Below are positions 10,275 through 21,594 of a DNA stretch of 64,000 nt, piece after piece (the first letter of the stretch is position 1; every line of letters begins with the position of its first letter). Origin of the DNA: Lithobates sylvaticus (taxonomy: Eukaryota; Chordata; Amphibia; Anura; Ranidae). Below the pieces are notes generated by a model. The model saw only the letters and a program-made list of their open reading frames with translations, did no database searches and was not told the origin of the DNA. The translations under genes and the position numbers were made by a program. The stretch is from assembly GCA_028564925.1 (NCBI GenBank), contig CM053032.1:121043490-121107489 (forward strand), given 5' to 3'.

Positions 10275-10952
10275 GTTGAAGTGTTTAGGGCACATCTCCT
10301 ATGCCCAAAGTAAGAAAGTGGTTAAGCATATTGTGTTACATTTTGTTAGAGTTTTAATTTATGTTTATTTAATGCCAAATATCAATAAGTCAGCACACCA
10401 AAATTTTAGTACGCAGAACATTTTTTCAATGTACTGCAAAGCATTGGTGGGGATAGATTCTTCTGGAAACAATATGGTTTCTCTTGCCCATAAATTTTGC
10501 TTAGGAAAAGGCAGAAAAATGTATGGCAATGTGTTTAATGTGATATGGTACAAGCTATTTACATAGAATGCAATTGAAAACAAATACTTTTAACAAACTT
10601 TATACAATAGACAAGAGTCGATTTTACAGTCTTGCTTCTCAATTAAATCCTGGACATTTCTCTGAAATGATTTGTTAGCTATGCACTGATTGTCATGTAT
10701 CTGAGAAAGCTTAGCCTAAATCTCTGACCATGCGCTATCTAATTATCCCCAAAAAAAGTGAAAGTATAAAAAAAAACAAAGAGATGTCTATATGATTGAT
10801 AACAGAAATGAAATCTCAAATGCATAAAGTCTGAGATATCTGACAAAAGTATTGTACTTCTGTTGCACCTTTTCATCTCTACTTTCTTGTTGATTTTTAC
10901 GTTTCTACCCAAATCTGTTTGTTGCTAACTATATTGAGTGTGGAGACTTCAG
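10275..10952. other. Unassigned AT-rich DNA
   Basis: Nothing recognisable apart from ordinary AT-rich sequence leading up to the Tc1 fragment. Confidence 0.45.
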
Positions 10953-11403
10953 TGCCTATATCAGCAGGAACATCATCCACAAATGGCGAAGACATGGAAC
11001 AGTGGTGAACCTTCCCAGGAGTGGCCGGCCGCCCAAAATTACCCCAAGAGCGCAGCGACGACTCATCCAAGAGGTCACAAAAGACCCCACAAAAACGTCC
11101 AAGGAACTGCAGGCCTCACTTGCCTCAGTTAAGGTCAGCGTTCATGCCTCCACCATCAGGAAAAGACTGGGCAAAAATGGCCTGCATGGCAGAGTTCCAA
11201 GGAGAAAACCACTGCTGAGCAAAAAGAACATCAAAGCTCGTCTCAATTTCTCCACAACACATCTTGATCCCCAAGACTTTTGGGACAACATTCTGTGGAC
11301 CGATGAGACAAAAGTGGAACTCTTTGGAAGGTGTGTGTCCAAGTATATCTGGCGTAGAAGGAACACTGCATTTCAGAAAAAGAACATTCTGCCACACCAG
11401 TGA
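10953..11403 (+). pseudogene. Tc1/mariner transposase fragment (N-terminal half)
   Basis: The frame reads YISRNIIHKWRRHGTVVNL at the start, then the GRPP hinge (GRPPKITPRAQRRLI), the second helix-turn-helix region (VSVHASTIRKRLGKNGLHG), RRKPLLSKKN and the first catalytic-aspartate segment WTDETKVELFG. It runs on to AFQKKNILP and stops at a TGA where similarity also ends. Family members are about 340 residues with a DD34E triad; here the second Asp and the Glu are missing, so the enzyme is dead. The 5' start of the gene and both terminal inverted repeats are also gone. It differs from the 22,949 transposase in sequence, so it is a separate Tc1 lineage. Confidence 0.9.
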
Positions 11404-11648
11404 TCCTGTAGAGATCGCCAGACGGGAAATTAGCTTGTGGATTCACATTGCAAATGTCTGATCACAATGACTTCTATCAAGGTTAATTCTGCCATGTGCC
11501 CCCCTAGATACACAGAGGCCTAAGGAGTTAAGGAGCCTTAAACAGCTGCTGACTGGCAATAATTTGGCAGAGAAAGTGATTGAAAAACGATCACCTTGTA
11601 AAACAACCCATTCAGTTTCAAATAGAAATGAAAGGCAACACTTTCTTG

Positions 11649-11697
<49 letters not shown>

Positions 11698-12249
11698 TTT
11701 TTCTTTTTTTTAACAAGTGATCACATTCCTTCTGTTCTCAGCTGCATAAGATCTTGGGGGAGGAAAAGCAGCACCCTGAGCTTTCCAGTGAATGTCAGGA
11801 CAAGACTGATCATTGGAGGAGAGCAGGCGGAGTTGCCAGCATAGGTTAGAACTGACCACACTGTGTTCTCCTGCTTGGGGTGGTCAGTTTTTAATAGGAA
11901 AGCAGAGGGACTGGCAGGAACACCAGTGATTTCACATAAAGGAAGCAATACAAAGAGAACAGGATACTTTCCCTTACAAGTACATGGTGCAGCAGGCACA
12001 TATCAGGCATATGAAGTGTTGGGGTAACAAACGCTTTAAGCCTGTGTATGATGTAATTTGGTTTATTGGGAATTCTTCAATATTATTTTTTGTTTTTGTT
12101 TTTTTAAATTTACTTGCTAGTATAGCAAAATTCTTTAAAGAAGGATTATGGGCATGTTATATTTTTACATAGTTACATTGGCCCAGTTTGGACCAATGTA
12201 ACTCTGTATAATTTATGGGACAGCAGGCAGGAAATAATACAACCTAAAC
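11404..12249. other. Unassigned DNA around an AT microsatellite
   Basis: Holds the (AT)n run at 11,650-11,693. The stretch 12,100-12,190 is an inverse match to 14,218-14,310 (both contain TTTAAAGAATTTTGCTATA and an ACCAATGTAACT segment), so it belongs to a dispersed repeat. No gene recognised. Confidence 0.45.
11650..11693. repeat. (AT)n microsatellite
   Basis: About 22 uninterrupted AT units, long enough to be expected to vary between individuals. Confidence 0.95.
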
Positions 12250-13237
12250 TTAACCGCTTCCCGACTGCCTCACGCAGATATACTGCGGCAGAATGGCACG
12301 GGCAGGCAAAATCACGTACCTGTACGTGGCCCTTTCATTGCCTGCCCGTGGGTCACGTGCGCGCCCGAGCGGCGCACTCGCGACCCGGTCGGGAGCTCCG
12401 TGACCCCGGCTGCAGGACAAGCGGACCCGATCGCTGATGGTGTCCCGCGATCGGGTCACAGAGCTGAAGAATGGGGAGAGGTATGTGTAAACAAACCTCT
12501 CCCCGCGCTTCCTACTCTGCCTGTCATTGATCGGCTGTTCCCGGTCATCGGGAAAGCCAATCAATGACGTCAGATGTCAGCCCCGCCCCTAATGTAAAAA
12601 AACACACACACGTCACAGCCCATAACCCCTCCCCTCCCCCTAGTGGTTAACTCTTTCACTACAACTGTCATTTATGCAGGAATCAATGCATTTAAATAGC
12701 ATTGATTGCTGTATAAATGACAATGGTCCCAAAAATGTGTCAAAAATGTTCGATGTGTCCGCCATAATGTCGCAGTCACAATAAAAAACGCTGATCGCCG
12801 CCATTACTAGTAAAAAAAAAATATTAATAAAAATGCTATAAAACTATCCCCTATTTTGTAAACGCTTTAACTTTTGCGCAAACCAATCAATAATCGCTAA
12901 TTGCGATTTTTTTTACCAAAAATATGTAGAAGAATACGTATCGGCCTAAACTGAGGAAAAAATATTTTTTTCATATATTTTTTGGGGATATTTATTATAG
13001 CAAAAAGCAAAAAATATTGCATTGTTTTCAAAATTGTCGCTCTATTTTTGTTTATAGCGCAAAAAATAAAAACCGCAGGGGCGATCAAATACCACCAAAA
13101 GAAAGCTCTATTTGTGGGAAAAAAAGGACGCCAATTTTGTTTGGAAGCCACGTCGCACGACCGCGCAATTGTCAGTTAAAGCGACGCAGTGCCGAATCGC
13201 AAAAAGGGGCCAATTGGTCCGGGGCTGAAGTGGTTAA
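12250..13237 (-). mobile_element. TTAA-bounded element (TTAACCACTT family), copy B
   Basis: Bounded by TTAACCGCTTCCCGACTGC on the left and GGCTGAAGTGGTTAA on the right, so TTAACCACTT-like inverted ends and TTAA edges are both present. The left 300 bp are CpG-rich with short hairpins (GGCAGGCAAAATC...TGCCTGCC). The right part shares CAAATACCACCAAAAGAAA with copies at 29,075, 41,520 and, in inverse, 45,110. It is set in minus orientation relative to the 44,961 copy. Complete-looking, non-coding, probably piggyBac-type by its target site. Confidence 0.75.
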
Positions 13238-13484
13238 ATTAAATAAATAACAAGCAGACAAGTGTTGGATTATAAAAAGGCCGCACCTGCTTTATTATTG
13301 GTTTAAAACAAATACATTTGTATAAACCAGAGCAGATATAAGCTTTAAGCAAACCTAGCCACTACGACTCAGGCTGCATGAAATAAATTCCCAACTTTAT
13401 TCAAAAACGTTATCATCATATGAAACAACTAAATAATTGATGAATAACTTTATTTCAACCTACAAGTCCCCCTTTGCATAAATG

Positions 13485-13562
<78 letters not shown>

Positions 13563-13811
13563 TTTGCAAAGTTGACACTACCACATAATTACAGCCACGA
13601 CAAAAAATAAAAAATATGGGGGAGGGGGGCACCACAGCACCACGGAGCCTCCTTTTATAGCCCTATTAGAGCCGGCTCAAACTTGAATTTCCCGGGCTTA
13701 ACACAAGACCACGTGAGAGCTACCAGGCTCCCCCTGAAAGCCACTAGCCTCTCAAGGGGAACCTGAAACTGTCCACACCTGCCGCTCTCCTGCCTTCCCC
13801 TTTTCCTATCA
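13238..13811. other. Unassigned DNA with microsatellite
   Basis: Contains the (AT)n array at 13,491-13,555 and a GC-richer unassigned stretch after it. No gene recognised. Confidence 0.45.
13491..13555. repeat. (AT)n microsatellite followed by T-run
   Basis: About 32 AT units ending in a T-tract. Confidence 0.95.
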
Positions 13812-14192
13812 TACCTGGTCAATGCCCCTGGAAGCTGGAAATCACTAAAGTAGACATTGTCTCTTTAGTGATCTCTACTTGCTTCTGGGGTCCATGTTGA
13901 GCAGCTGGCCTGATGCATTATGAAAATAAGAGGCCTGCATTTAGCATGGGCGAGGTAGAGAGCATAACGTCACCGTACAGCCTCTCTGCCTTTTCCAATT
14001 TAGAGATCGCTTTGCATTTATTCAGCAAGTGCAAATCATTCTCTGGATGCCGCCTGTGCTGACCAGCAGAAATCTAGTATTCACAATGCATCAGGCCGGC
14101 TGCTCAGCACAGGACCCAGAAGCAAGTGGAGATCGCTGGAGTAGTGATGTCTACTTGTGATTTCCAGCTTCCAGAGGCATTAGCCAGGTATG
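13812..14192. mobile_element. Palindromic repeat element
   Basis: The left arm starts CATACCTGGTCAATGCC and continues CCTGGAAGCTGGAAATCAC; the right arm, reverse-complemented, reads CATACCTGGCTAATGCC and CTCTGGAAGCTGGAAATCAC. Similarity extends about 85 bp inward from each side and shorter matches (GCCTGATGCATT) lie deeper. A diverged relative sits near 21,340-21,480. Confidence 0.6.
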
Positions 14193-14463
14193 GGATATAC
14201 ATAATTACATGCTCCAAGCTGGACCAATGTAACTATGCAAAATAATATACCATGCCTCTTTAAAGAATTTTGCTATACCAGGAAGTATATTAAAAACTAA
14301 AAAAAAAAAAAGGTTAAAATCAGATTTGATCTAGAGATTCTTTCAACTCCTCTTCCCTTTCCTAGTGAATAAATACAAAATGTACATAGCACTTATGGTC
14401 TTTTCTTTAAGTAAACTGTACATTTCTCCTAGAAGCTGCAGAAGAAGAGATGTTTTTCATATT

Positions 14464-14477
14464 GCTACCATGGCAAC
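14464..14477. promoter_or_regulatory. RFX X-box-like motif
   Basis: GCTACCATGGCAAC differs from the consensus GTTRCCATGGYAAC at one position. Function unknown. Confidence 0.35.
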
Positions 14478-14703
14478 AGTTATTTCGTCAGTCTCTTGAT
14501 TCTTGTCCTTCTGCCAACTTCGCTTCTCAAGAGAATCAAATCACTTCTCTGGTTTTGCCATTGTCCACAGCAACCCCCACCACCAACTAAACACAGCTCA
14601 ATATAGTGAAGAAAGCATTTTGGTTAAATATGTATATTTATAGTAATCCAATAATAATGAGTTCTGTACAATATCACAAGAGTTATGTGCAATATTTTTA
14701 TAA

Positions 14704-15177
14704 CAGTATTTAAAACCTTTTTCAACCAGGGTGCCCAGAAACCCTGGAGGGCCTTCAGGTTTTTTTCAGATGTGCCCTGGCAAAATGCCAAAAAATTGCC
14801 CAAAGAATTATATACAAGCTAGCAGGTGGATCAAGCCTGCCTTTTAGTTACGCAAAAGCCACAGGTTTTTATTGTGCACCAATACAACCTTCTAGCAGCC
14901 ATACGTTGATAAGGAGGACGTTCGACACCTACACAACATCCTTGTTTGCCCCTCTCCATCAGCACTGGGGTCACATTAGCTGAGTGAGGGACAGAAACTG
15001 AGGGAAAGTTGAAATAATAGAATACTGGTCAGTACCAGTGTGTAAAGGTGCATTTGCTTCGGAAGGATCAATCGCTTCTAACGTTGGGTGTACTACATGT
15101 GTGGATGTTGCTACATTATTTAAAAATATAAACTTTTTACAAAGGGCACTTTGGCCAAAAAAGAGTAAGAAACACTG
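14704..15177. mobile_element. Possible hAT-type miniature element
   Basis: The left edge CAGTATTTAAAACCTTTTTC and the right edge, reverse-complemented, CAGTGTTTCTTACTCTTTTT suggest CAGTRTTT inverted ends. The left interior GGGTGCCCAGAAACCCTGG resembles a dispersed frog repeat. No target duplication was found, so the boundaries are tentative. Confidence 0.35.
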
Positions 15178-15195
15178 AATTAAAGTGCATACTAT

Positions 15196-16308
15196 GTAGT
15201 GCTGGCTCCTGACGAGCAGGCACTATTGTTTTTGAAAATTAAGTTGCCTGAAGCCACAGTTGGGCTTCAGGATAATTTTACTAAATTTCTGGTTTCAGTA
15301 CCAGTCCAGCTGGGTTGCACTGGGTTCTCCTTGGCCGCAGGTGTCGCTGTCACCGCTGGCAAGGGTAGAAATGCAGTCTAGCTTGATGCATTGAATGCCA
15401 CTTATCTCTCGGAACCAGCCCAGTGGGAGTGTTCTCTTGCTGTGAATTCTGGGGGGTGGTATTTAAGGTACCGACGCCATGTTGGCGGGGGATTATTTCC
15501 TGTCTGTTTGGTTCTGGTGGTCCTCCTGACCCAGCCCTATGGCCCTCCTGGCCTGGGGTGCGAAACCATGCATCCTGTGTCTCGGTGGGGGGGACTGGCC
15601 CGAGGCGACGCAACTGCAGGGGTAGGTCCGAGTGAATTTCAGAGCCTACTGATCCAAGGAAGGTCCGGTGCCGTCTCATCTGAAGGGAGAGGCCCAGCAA
15701 CTGAAGAACCCCAGGGGAGGACCCTTTCAGGAGAAGGCCATGCGCAAGACTGGCTTTTGTGAAGGAGCCTGGAGGCTTAGTTGAAGGACGCAACCTGGAT
15801 CAACACTCATATGGTATCGCCAGGTCGGCTGAGAGAAAACTGGTACCATATGATTGTTCTTTAAAGTTCATCCAATCCCTCAGTGATGCTAAAGTGTAAC
15901 TTACAAGTCTATGGCAGAGACTTTACCGAGCATCCTACCGGCTGCTAGGTCTAGTGAGAGAGACCTATCCAGGGGACTGCAGGAATCCAGTTTGTGAAAC
16001 AGTCAATTTCTCTGGATTCATTTAATACCTTCACCCCGCAATTTAAGTACCTGAACTCACCCCTAACCCTCTACCCTTTGTTGGGAGACTGTGTTCTATT
16101 TTCTGAATGGATAACCCAAAAAAGGATTCAGTGTCAGTCTCAACCTTTTCTTTGGGCCATTTTCCACGTGAACCCCAAGACAGAGCTACAGCAGGTGAGG
16201 TAACGGTAAGCCCAAATTAAACCAGCAGCTCCTTCGGGGGTCAGTTCTACACCTGTATAAACCCGAACAGTGAACTTCTCCTTGATGTTGCCTTTTCGCC
16301 TGTTACAT
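15196..16308 (+). mobile_element. Possible solitary LTR-like block
   Basis: A GC-richer block that opens TGTAGTGCTGGCTCC, carries a TATA-like TATTTAAGG near 15,461 and can be closed at CGCCTGTTACA. These are weak LTR-like signs only. No primer-binding site, partner repeat or internal genes are visible, and no flanking duplication was found. It may equally be an unrelated dispersed repeat. Confidence 0.25.
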
Positions 16309-17339
16309 GTATCATTGGAATTGTTTTGCTATATCTGTTGTACTGTAGAAGTGCAAGAAAACAGTTGATCTGCTAACTTCCTGTGCATATTACCTGTGCA
16401 GCTCTGAACCAGCAGTGTTATTAATCCTTAGGATAAAAAAAAAAAAAAAAGATGACGAGGAGAGCTGTGGAAAGTGCTTCAAGTATACAGGAGATTGCAT
16501 CCCATATTTTAAGCAGGTGTCATCACTCTAAGCATAATTAAACAACAATAAATAGAACTGGTGAAAAAAAAAAAATACACCACCAAACCATATCCCCTAT
16601 TACAATGCAAAATACTTTATTATGTTAAATTATTTGTACATCAAAAGATCCCGTTAAACACCCACTTCATCAATTAAAACTGACACCATTGTCATATAAC
16701 CTTCTAGCACGCCAACCCCCTCCCTTGCCTAATCAAGCTATACAGGAAAGAAACAATGGCATTATGAATCAACCAAAATATTATACACTGTCCCTTGAAT
16801 ACCATCCTCCAGTATCACCCTTAATATTCTGTTGGTTGGTAAAATAAAATATTCTGTATACAGACATGGCTGCCCAATGCATTACATATACTGTATAACT
16901 AATCATGCAAATCACTGAATACATTTAACTTTAAAGCAGACCAATATCTTGAACTGCATATGAATGTATACAGCTCCTTATAATGATTGTTGCTAAAGAA
17001 TATTTGTTGTAACCATTGACACCACACAATATTAGCCAGCAGGCTCAGTACCACTTCAAATCCTAATTTCAAACAAGTTGGGGTATTTATAATGTGACAA
17101 ATAACATCCTTTACTTATTCTTGTACTATTAATGCTGCTCTCCATGCACTTATTGTGGATCCCACATTTACCACGATTGCACATTGGAGTCCCTGGACCC
17201 CTTGCTGATGTCTGTATTATGTGTAGTGCACAAGTAAGGGGCCCTAACTTTCCTTAAACCAAGTCACACTGAAGGAAGGCTGTCAGTTATACAATATATG
17301 ATATATACCGTAATATAAAGCATTAATAAAGAGCCATAA
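16309..17339. other. Unassigned AT-rich DNA
   Basis: A-tracts near 16,436 and 16,564 and otherwise plain AT-rich sequence. No gene or element ends recognised. Confidence 0.45.
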
Positions 17340-17860
17340 AGCTTGAGCATTAGCACCGTGACGGCCCAGAAAAAAAGTCAACATGGTACAAAATGAATGC
17401 AGAAAAATACTTTTAATTACGATGGAAACATTTTGATGGTTTCATATTTCCATGGATGCTGGTAAATTGCATAAGCTTCTCGCGTTCATGTATATCAAGG
17501 ATTGTGTAGATGAAATGAACGCTATAGCTCTGATGACATAACACACGATAGAGACAGCAGCTGCATTCTGTCTAACAGGATCAGCTACAGGGATTTCTTC
17601 CACGTATCGGGGGTCGAGCAAGTCTCTTCCCAAATGTTTTTAAATGTCAAGACGAGTTTGTAAAAAATGTATGCGAGTACCAGTCTTTGGTATCATACAA
17701 TAATGGTTTTGTGAAGGCGTCAAATCATGTCACATGATGCTGGTGATGCTCTTTCTTTGTCCTATATGGTTTTCATATGATTCCAAGCTTTGAATACTGT
17801 ATTTTATAATGATTACAACAAGATCCATTTTAAAGGATGTATTTTAAAGTTTCTCTGCAA
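17340..17860. other. Unique-looking patch, candidate conserved non-coding DNA
   Basis: This stretch lacks any repeat similarity to the rest of the window, is compositionally balanced and has homeodomain-type cores (TTTTAATTAC near 17,412). That profile is often seen for conserved non-coding elements in vertebrates. There is no long frame or splice-bounded exon. The call is inference from appearance alone. Confidence 0.25.
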
Positions 17861-17935
17861 CAGAATCGTATAATTTTTTTCCACTTGAGCTCTGACTGTT
17901 TGCATTTTTGCAACCAAAAACTACCTTCCTACCAG

Positions 17936-18112
17936 CAGTGTTTATTTTGACGTCAAATTTAGATTTAGTTTACGTCAGTCTTTTGACTAAAATGCCATTT
18001 TAGTTTTAGTTGTATTTTAGTCACCTGAATTGTTTTAGTTTTAGCGCATTTTAGTTGACTAAAACCTCCAGTACATTTTAGCTGACTAAAATCATTTTAG
18101 TCGACTAAAATC
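17936..18112. mobile_element. hAT-type element fragment with TTTTAGTCGACTAAAA repeats
   Basis: Begins CAGTGTTTATTTTGACGTC, a hAT-like end, and continues with repeated TTTTAGTTTTAGT and the palindrome ATTTTAGTCGACTAAAAT (about 18,090-18,107). Repeats of this kind are widespread in vertebrates. The other terminus was not found. Confidence 0.5.
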
Positions 18113-18389
18113 GATATAAGTATTAAGATCACTCCTTATCCACATCCGTTAGATGAAATTTAAACCAAAAAAAGAGAGAACCACTAAGGCAGACTTTAAA
18201 GGCAGATTGGACCATAGTAGTTCTGTAAAAAAAATCATATTGTATTTATGCTTAGAAAATATAAAAAAGTTTGCATATAAGAAGTAACCAAAATTTCATT
18301 AAAAAACATGTGTTCACATATTTGTACAGTCGGCCAGCAACAGCCAGATGCTTCCATTATATTATTTATGTTAAATGATCTCAGGTAAG

Positions 18390-18430
18390 TGCATCAACGC
18401 ATTTCGCTGGCCCACTTCTTCAGGACACAC
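18390..18430 (-). ncRNA. Hammerhead ribozyme-like motif
   Basis: On the minus strand: stem I 5' GTGTGTC, core CTGAAGA (fits CUGANGA, where the fourth-from-last base is free), stem II AGTGGGCCAGC, then GAAA, minimal stem III ATGCGT, T at the cleavage position, and stem I 3' GATGCAC. Stem I pairs at all seven positions, two of them G-U. Stem II is poorly formed, so activity is doubtful. It sits in a dispersed repeat of roughly 18,130-18,550, probably the same Penelope/retrozyme-like class as 7,632-9,000. Confidence 0.6.
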
Positions 18431-18639
18431 AAAGGGGTAAGTATACAAAACAACAGGCCTCACTGTGTAGATGAAAGAATAAATCATGTTACATTCTATC
18501 TATTGCTACATAAGGGAAAGATCAATATACATTGGAAATGTCTTATACAAAAGTGTATCCACTTGCATTTATATTCACCTTGCCTGGATGTGAGTATGCA
18601 TGCATACAAAGACTCCCTTGACTTACAAGCTAATAAGGG

Positions 18640-19016
18640 GGCTGGAGAACCTTAGTAGTTATGAGGAATGACAACAAACAATAAATGTATTCTCCCTGGA
18701 GAAGATACACTTAAGAGGAGATAGGATCACAATATACAAATCTTTAAATAGTGACTTTAGCATTGGGTGGAAATCATTAAATCTTTGGTTTATAAAGCGG
18801 ACACATTGTCTCAAAATGAGGTTGGACAAGAAGCAGTTCAATCTTAAACTATGTAAGGAGTTCTTGACTGTTAGAGCAGTAAGGATGTGGAACATTCTTC
18901 CAGAGTTGTTGGTGTCATCGGGGAATGTAGATGAATTCTACATTCACACACACACACACCCAGGCTGAACTGGATAGACTGGTATCTTTATTTAACCTTA
19001 CCAACTATGTAACTAT
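18640..19016 (+). pseudogene. CR1-type LINE 3' end (reverse-transcriptase C-terminal remnant and tail)
   Basis: Broken frames give LEKIHLRGDRI-like text (from CTGGAGAAGATACACTTAAG), then a FNLKLCKEFLTVRAVRMWN-like segment matching the CR1 pattern FRLDIRKNFFTERVVKHWN. The 3' part GGCTGAACTGGATAGACTGG followed by CAACTATGTAACTATG is the characteristic frog CR1 tail. An internal (CA)n run at about 18,942 interrupts it. This is a 5'-truncated, dead copy. Confidence 0.7.
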
Positions 19017-19160
19017 GGGGCTGATTTACTAAAACTGGAGAGTGAAAAAATATGGTGCAGCTGTGCAGGGTATCCAATCAGCTTCTAACTTCTGCTTGTG
19101 CAATTAAGCTTTGACAAAAAAGAAAAAAATAGAAGCTGCATCAGATTTTATACTCTCCAG
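19017..19160. mobile_element. MITE fragment, GGGGCTGATTTACTAAAACTGG family
   Basis: Starts GGGGCTGATTTACTAAAAC and continues GGTGCAGCTGTGCAGGGTA, nearly the same as the complete copy at 63,549-63,726. The right terminus (AGTAAATAACCCC) is missing here. It directly abuts the CR1 tail. Confidence 0.65.
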
Positions 19161-20612
19161 TAGAGTTGGGCAAATAATTTGAGCCGAGCAAAAGTTTGGC
19201 CTGAACATCGCCTGTTTGTCTGTTTTGCGAACATCAGTGACTTCCAAGCCCTGGTTAGGCAAAGCTTTGTCCAATCAGGCCATAGTGAATAGCTGGTTGT
19301 TAAGGAGCGGGCCAGGAAGCCGGCTGTTGCGTCCTTAACAAGGGATGAGTCATCAGCTGTCAGTAGGCTTCCCCGCTGTACAATATAATAGGGACATTGG
19401 CCACATTTACACCGATCACATGCGAGAACACCAGCTGGCTTCTCAGCGATTAGTTGCAGGAGGCAGTCCCACTGAAAGCAATGAGGGGCTGCTGGCTCCT
19501 GCAGCTAATAGCAGCCGCTTGCTCTCTCATGCTGTGATCACCTGCAAGTGATTGGCCCTGGACGCAGACGCAGTAGTGAGTAAAGCTAAATAAGTGAAGG
19601 GGGCAAATATTAACCTTTCATAAGCTAGCAAAATTATAATATTTAAAAGTGAATGTTGAAATTCTCGTTAAAGTCCGAACTTGTGCTACAGGTAATAATA
19701 GTTGTTGATGGACGTACTAATATAGGTATTGAAAATGAGTGTGTATGCATATGTGTGTGTGTGTGTGTGTGTGCATGTATATGCAAAACAATAATGACAT
19801 TTAGCTTAGTGTATAAGGTAGGTACAGAGCTATAAGGTAAGTATAAGGTAGGTACAGCATGTTATTCTGGTGTATGTATCAGCAAATTTGAATATAGATT
19901 TCCATCTCACCTTCTAATACATTATTGATAGGTTCTGATGACATATCTTAATAGTTCTGACATTACAATCTAGAAATAATTTTAAATAGACTAAAGACCT
20001 TCTTTAATATATAAAAAGTATCTGGAACCTTCTGCTTTACTCATACTGTAAATAAACCAGATAGAGATCAGTCTCAGGGAAGTGGCCTGGAATCTACGTA
20101 TTGGCCAGTGTTGTCAAGATCAGATGATTCTTCTCTGGGGTGAATGAAGGAGAGAGAACAAGGGGAGGAACAGGGGTTCTGGAACAGGAAGAAAAATGAA
20201 GCTTAGAAAAAATGTCCTAATTTAGAGAGACAAGTTTTGTTGCTGTAGCAACCTTAGTCAAAGGCAGCAGGGTGTTCAGTTCTTTTCTGCTTCAAAATTC
20301 CAAGAGAAAAGGAACAGAAGGAGGAAATTTTGACAGGCATAGTGCAGGCAACAGCTGAAGCAGCTTGAAATAAGTACTGCTATAACAGACATTAAAAAAA
20401 AAAGAAAAAAAATGAAATAAATGTCTACATTGAGATATTAGCATTCCATGCAAAACCATAGGCTTCAATTTTTAAACCAGCTGGTCACCTTTTTGGCCTT
20501 CACAATTTCACCCAACCTTGCTATCGCTCAGTGATCTATTGAGAGAGTTCCTATCAAATACACTTTTTAGCTAAACAAAAGTCAAATCTAAACTGAGCAT
20601 GCGCCTATGTCC
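19161..20612. other. Unassigned DNA
   Basis: Includes a (GT)n run at 19,752-19,772 and the X-box-like palindrome at 20,239-20,252. No gene or element ends recognised. Confidence 0.4.
20239..20252. promoter_or_regulatory. RFX X-box-like perfect palindrome
   Basis: GTTGCTGTAGCAAC is a perfect inverted repeat of GTTGCT around GT, the shape bound by RFX factors. Occupancy unknown. Confidence 0.35.
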
Positions 20613-20710
20613 TTAAGGCCAGGTTCACATCTATTCATGCCCGATTTTTAATGTGTAAAGTATTTTTATGTCATGCAAGTTTTTGTGCAAAGGCGTGAAC
20701 CAGGCCTTAA
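20613..20710. mobile_element. 98-bp TTAA-bounded hairpin MITE
   Basis: Left TTAAGGCCAGGTTCACATCT and right (reverse complement) TTAAGGCCTGGTTCACGC form nearly perfect inverted ends around 60 bp. Its right TTAA is also the left TTAA of the next element. Confidence 0.75.
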
Positions 20711-21193
20711 AGTGGTTGTAAAGAATCAAGGTTTTTCTTTTACCTTTGTGCATTTTATGCATGAAGGTAAATAACCTTCTGTGTGCAGCAGCCCCCTCCC
20801 CCCAGACCCCCATAATGCCTGAGTCCCATCTCGATCCAGTGATGTACATGAGAATCTCGGGTCTCCCCCTCCGCATTGGCTGAGATAGCAGTGGGAGCCA
20901 TTGGCTCCTGTGAATGTCGATCACAGCCAGTGAGCCAACGAGGAGAGAGCGGGACCGAGCCATGCTCCATTTGTAAATGGACACACAGAGCAGTGGCTCA
21001 GGAGCAAGCCTGCTTGGGTGCCCCCATAGCAAGCTGCTTGCTATAGGGGAACTTAGCAGGAGGGAGGGGCAATGAGCACAGGCGGGGGGACCTGAGAAGA
21101 GGAGGATCAGGGCTGCTCTATGCAAAACCACTGTAAGAATTACATCTTTGTTATTTTAGAAAAAAAAAAAACCTGCCTTTATTATTACTTTAA
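20707..21193. mobile_element. TTAA-bounded non-autonomous element
   Basis: Left TTAAAGTGGTTGTAAAG and right (reverse complement) TTAAAGTAATAATAAAG are inverted repeats. Inside is a small ATGCAT-centred hairpin, a C-rich run and a GC-rich body containing frames that read both ways without similarity to proteins. Relative of 5,035-5,517. Confidence 0.75.
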
Positions 21194-21594
21194 GCACCAT
21201 CTCATGCAGTTGTGACTGTAAATGTATGGTCTGACATTTATCAAATTGGAAGTTTAAAGAAGACTTACAGGTATGGGTATTTTATACGATGGCCCAATTT
21301 GTAAGTATGTATGTGTATACTAGACCTTGCTGATCCCCCTAGAAGCTGGAATTCACTGAAGTAGGTCACTGGCCTGCATGTTCACCTCATCTTTAAAAAA
21401 AATGCTTTGCATTCAATTAGTAAATGCAATCCAAGCTGGACCAATGTAACTATGTAAACAATAGCCGAGCCTGGTATTCTTGCTATTCTTCTTTAACAAC
21501 CACCTGAGCTCCTTGAAAGAGTTATACAACACTTTAAAAGATGGCACTGTTTACATGTAGTAACACTATCTATCTCCATGTTTGGTCTAGTAAA
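21194..21594. other. Unassigned DNA with diverged palindromic-repeat remnant
   Basis: The part 21,340-21,480 (CTAGAAGCTGGAATTCAC, then CCAAGCTGGACCAATGTAAC) is a diverged relative of 13,830-14,240. Nothing else recognised. Confidence 0.4.

Noticed and set aside
15350-15793. 147- and 123-residue overlapping frames on opposite strands
   Set aside because: GC-rich repeat-like block; neither translation shows a known domain or codon bias that would favour it.
20631-21131. 166-residue minus-strand frame
   Set aside because: Lies entirely within the two abutting TTAA elements.
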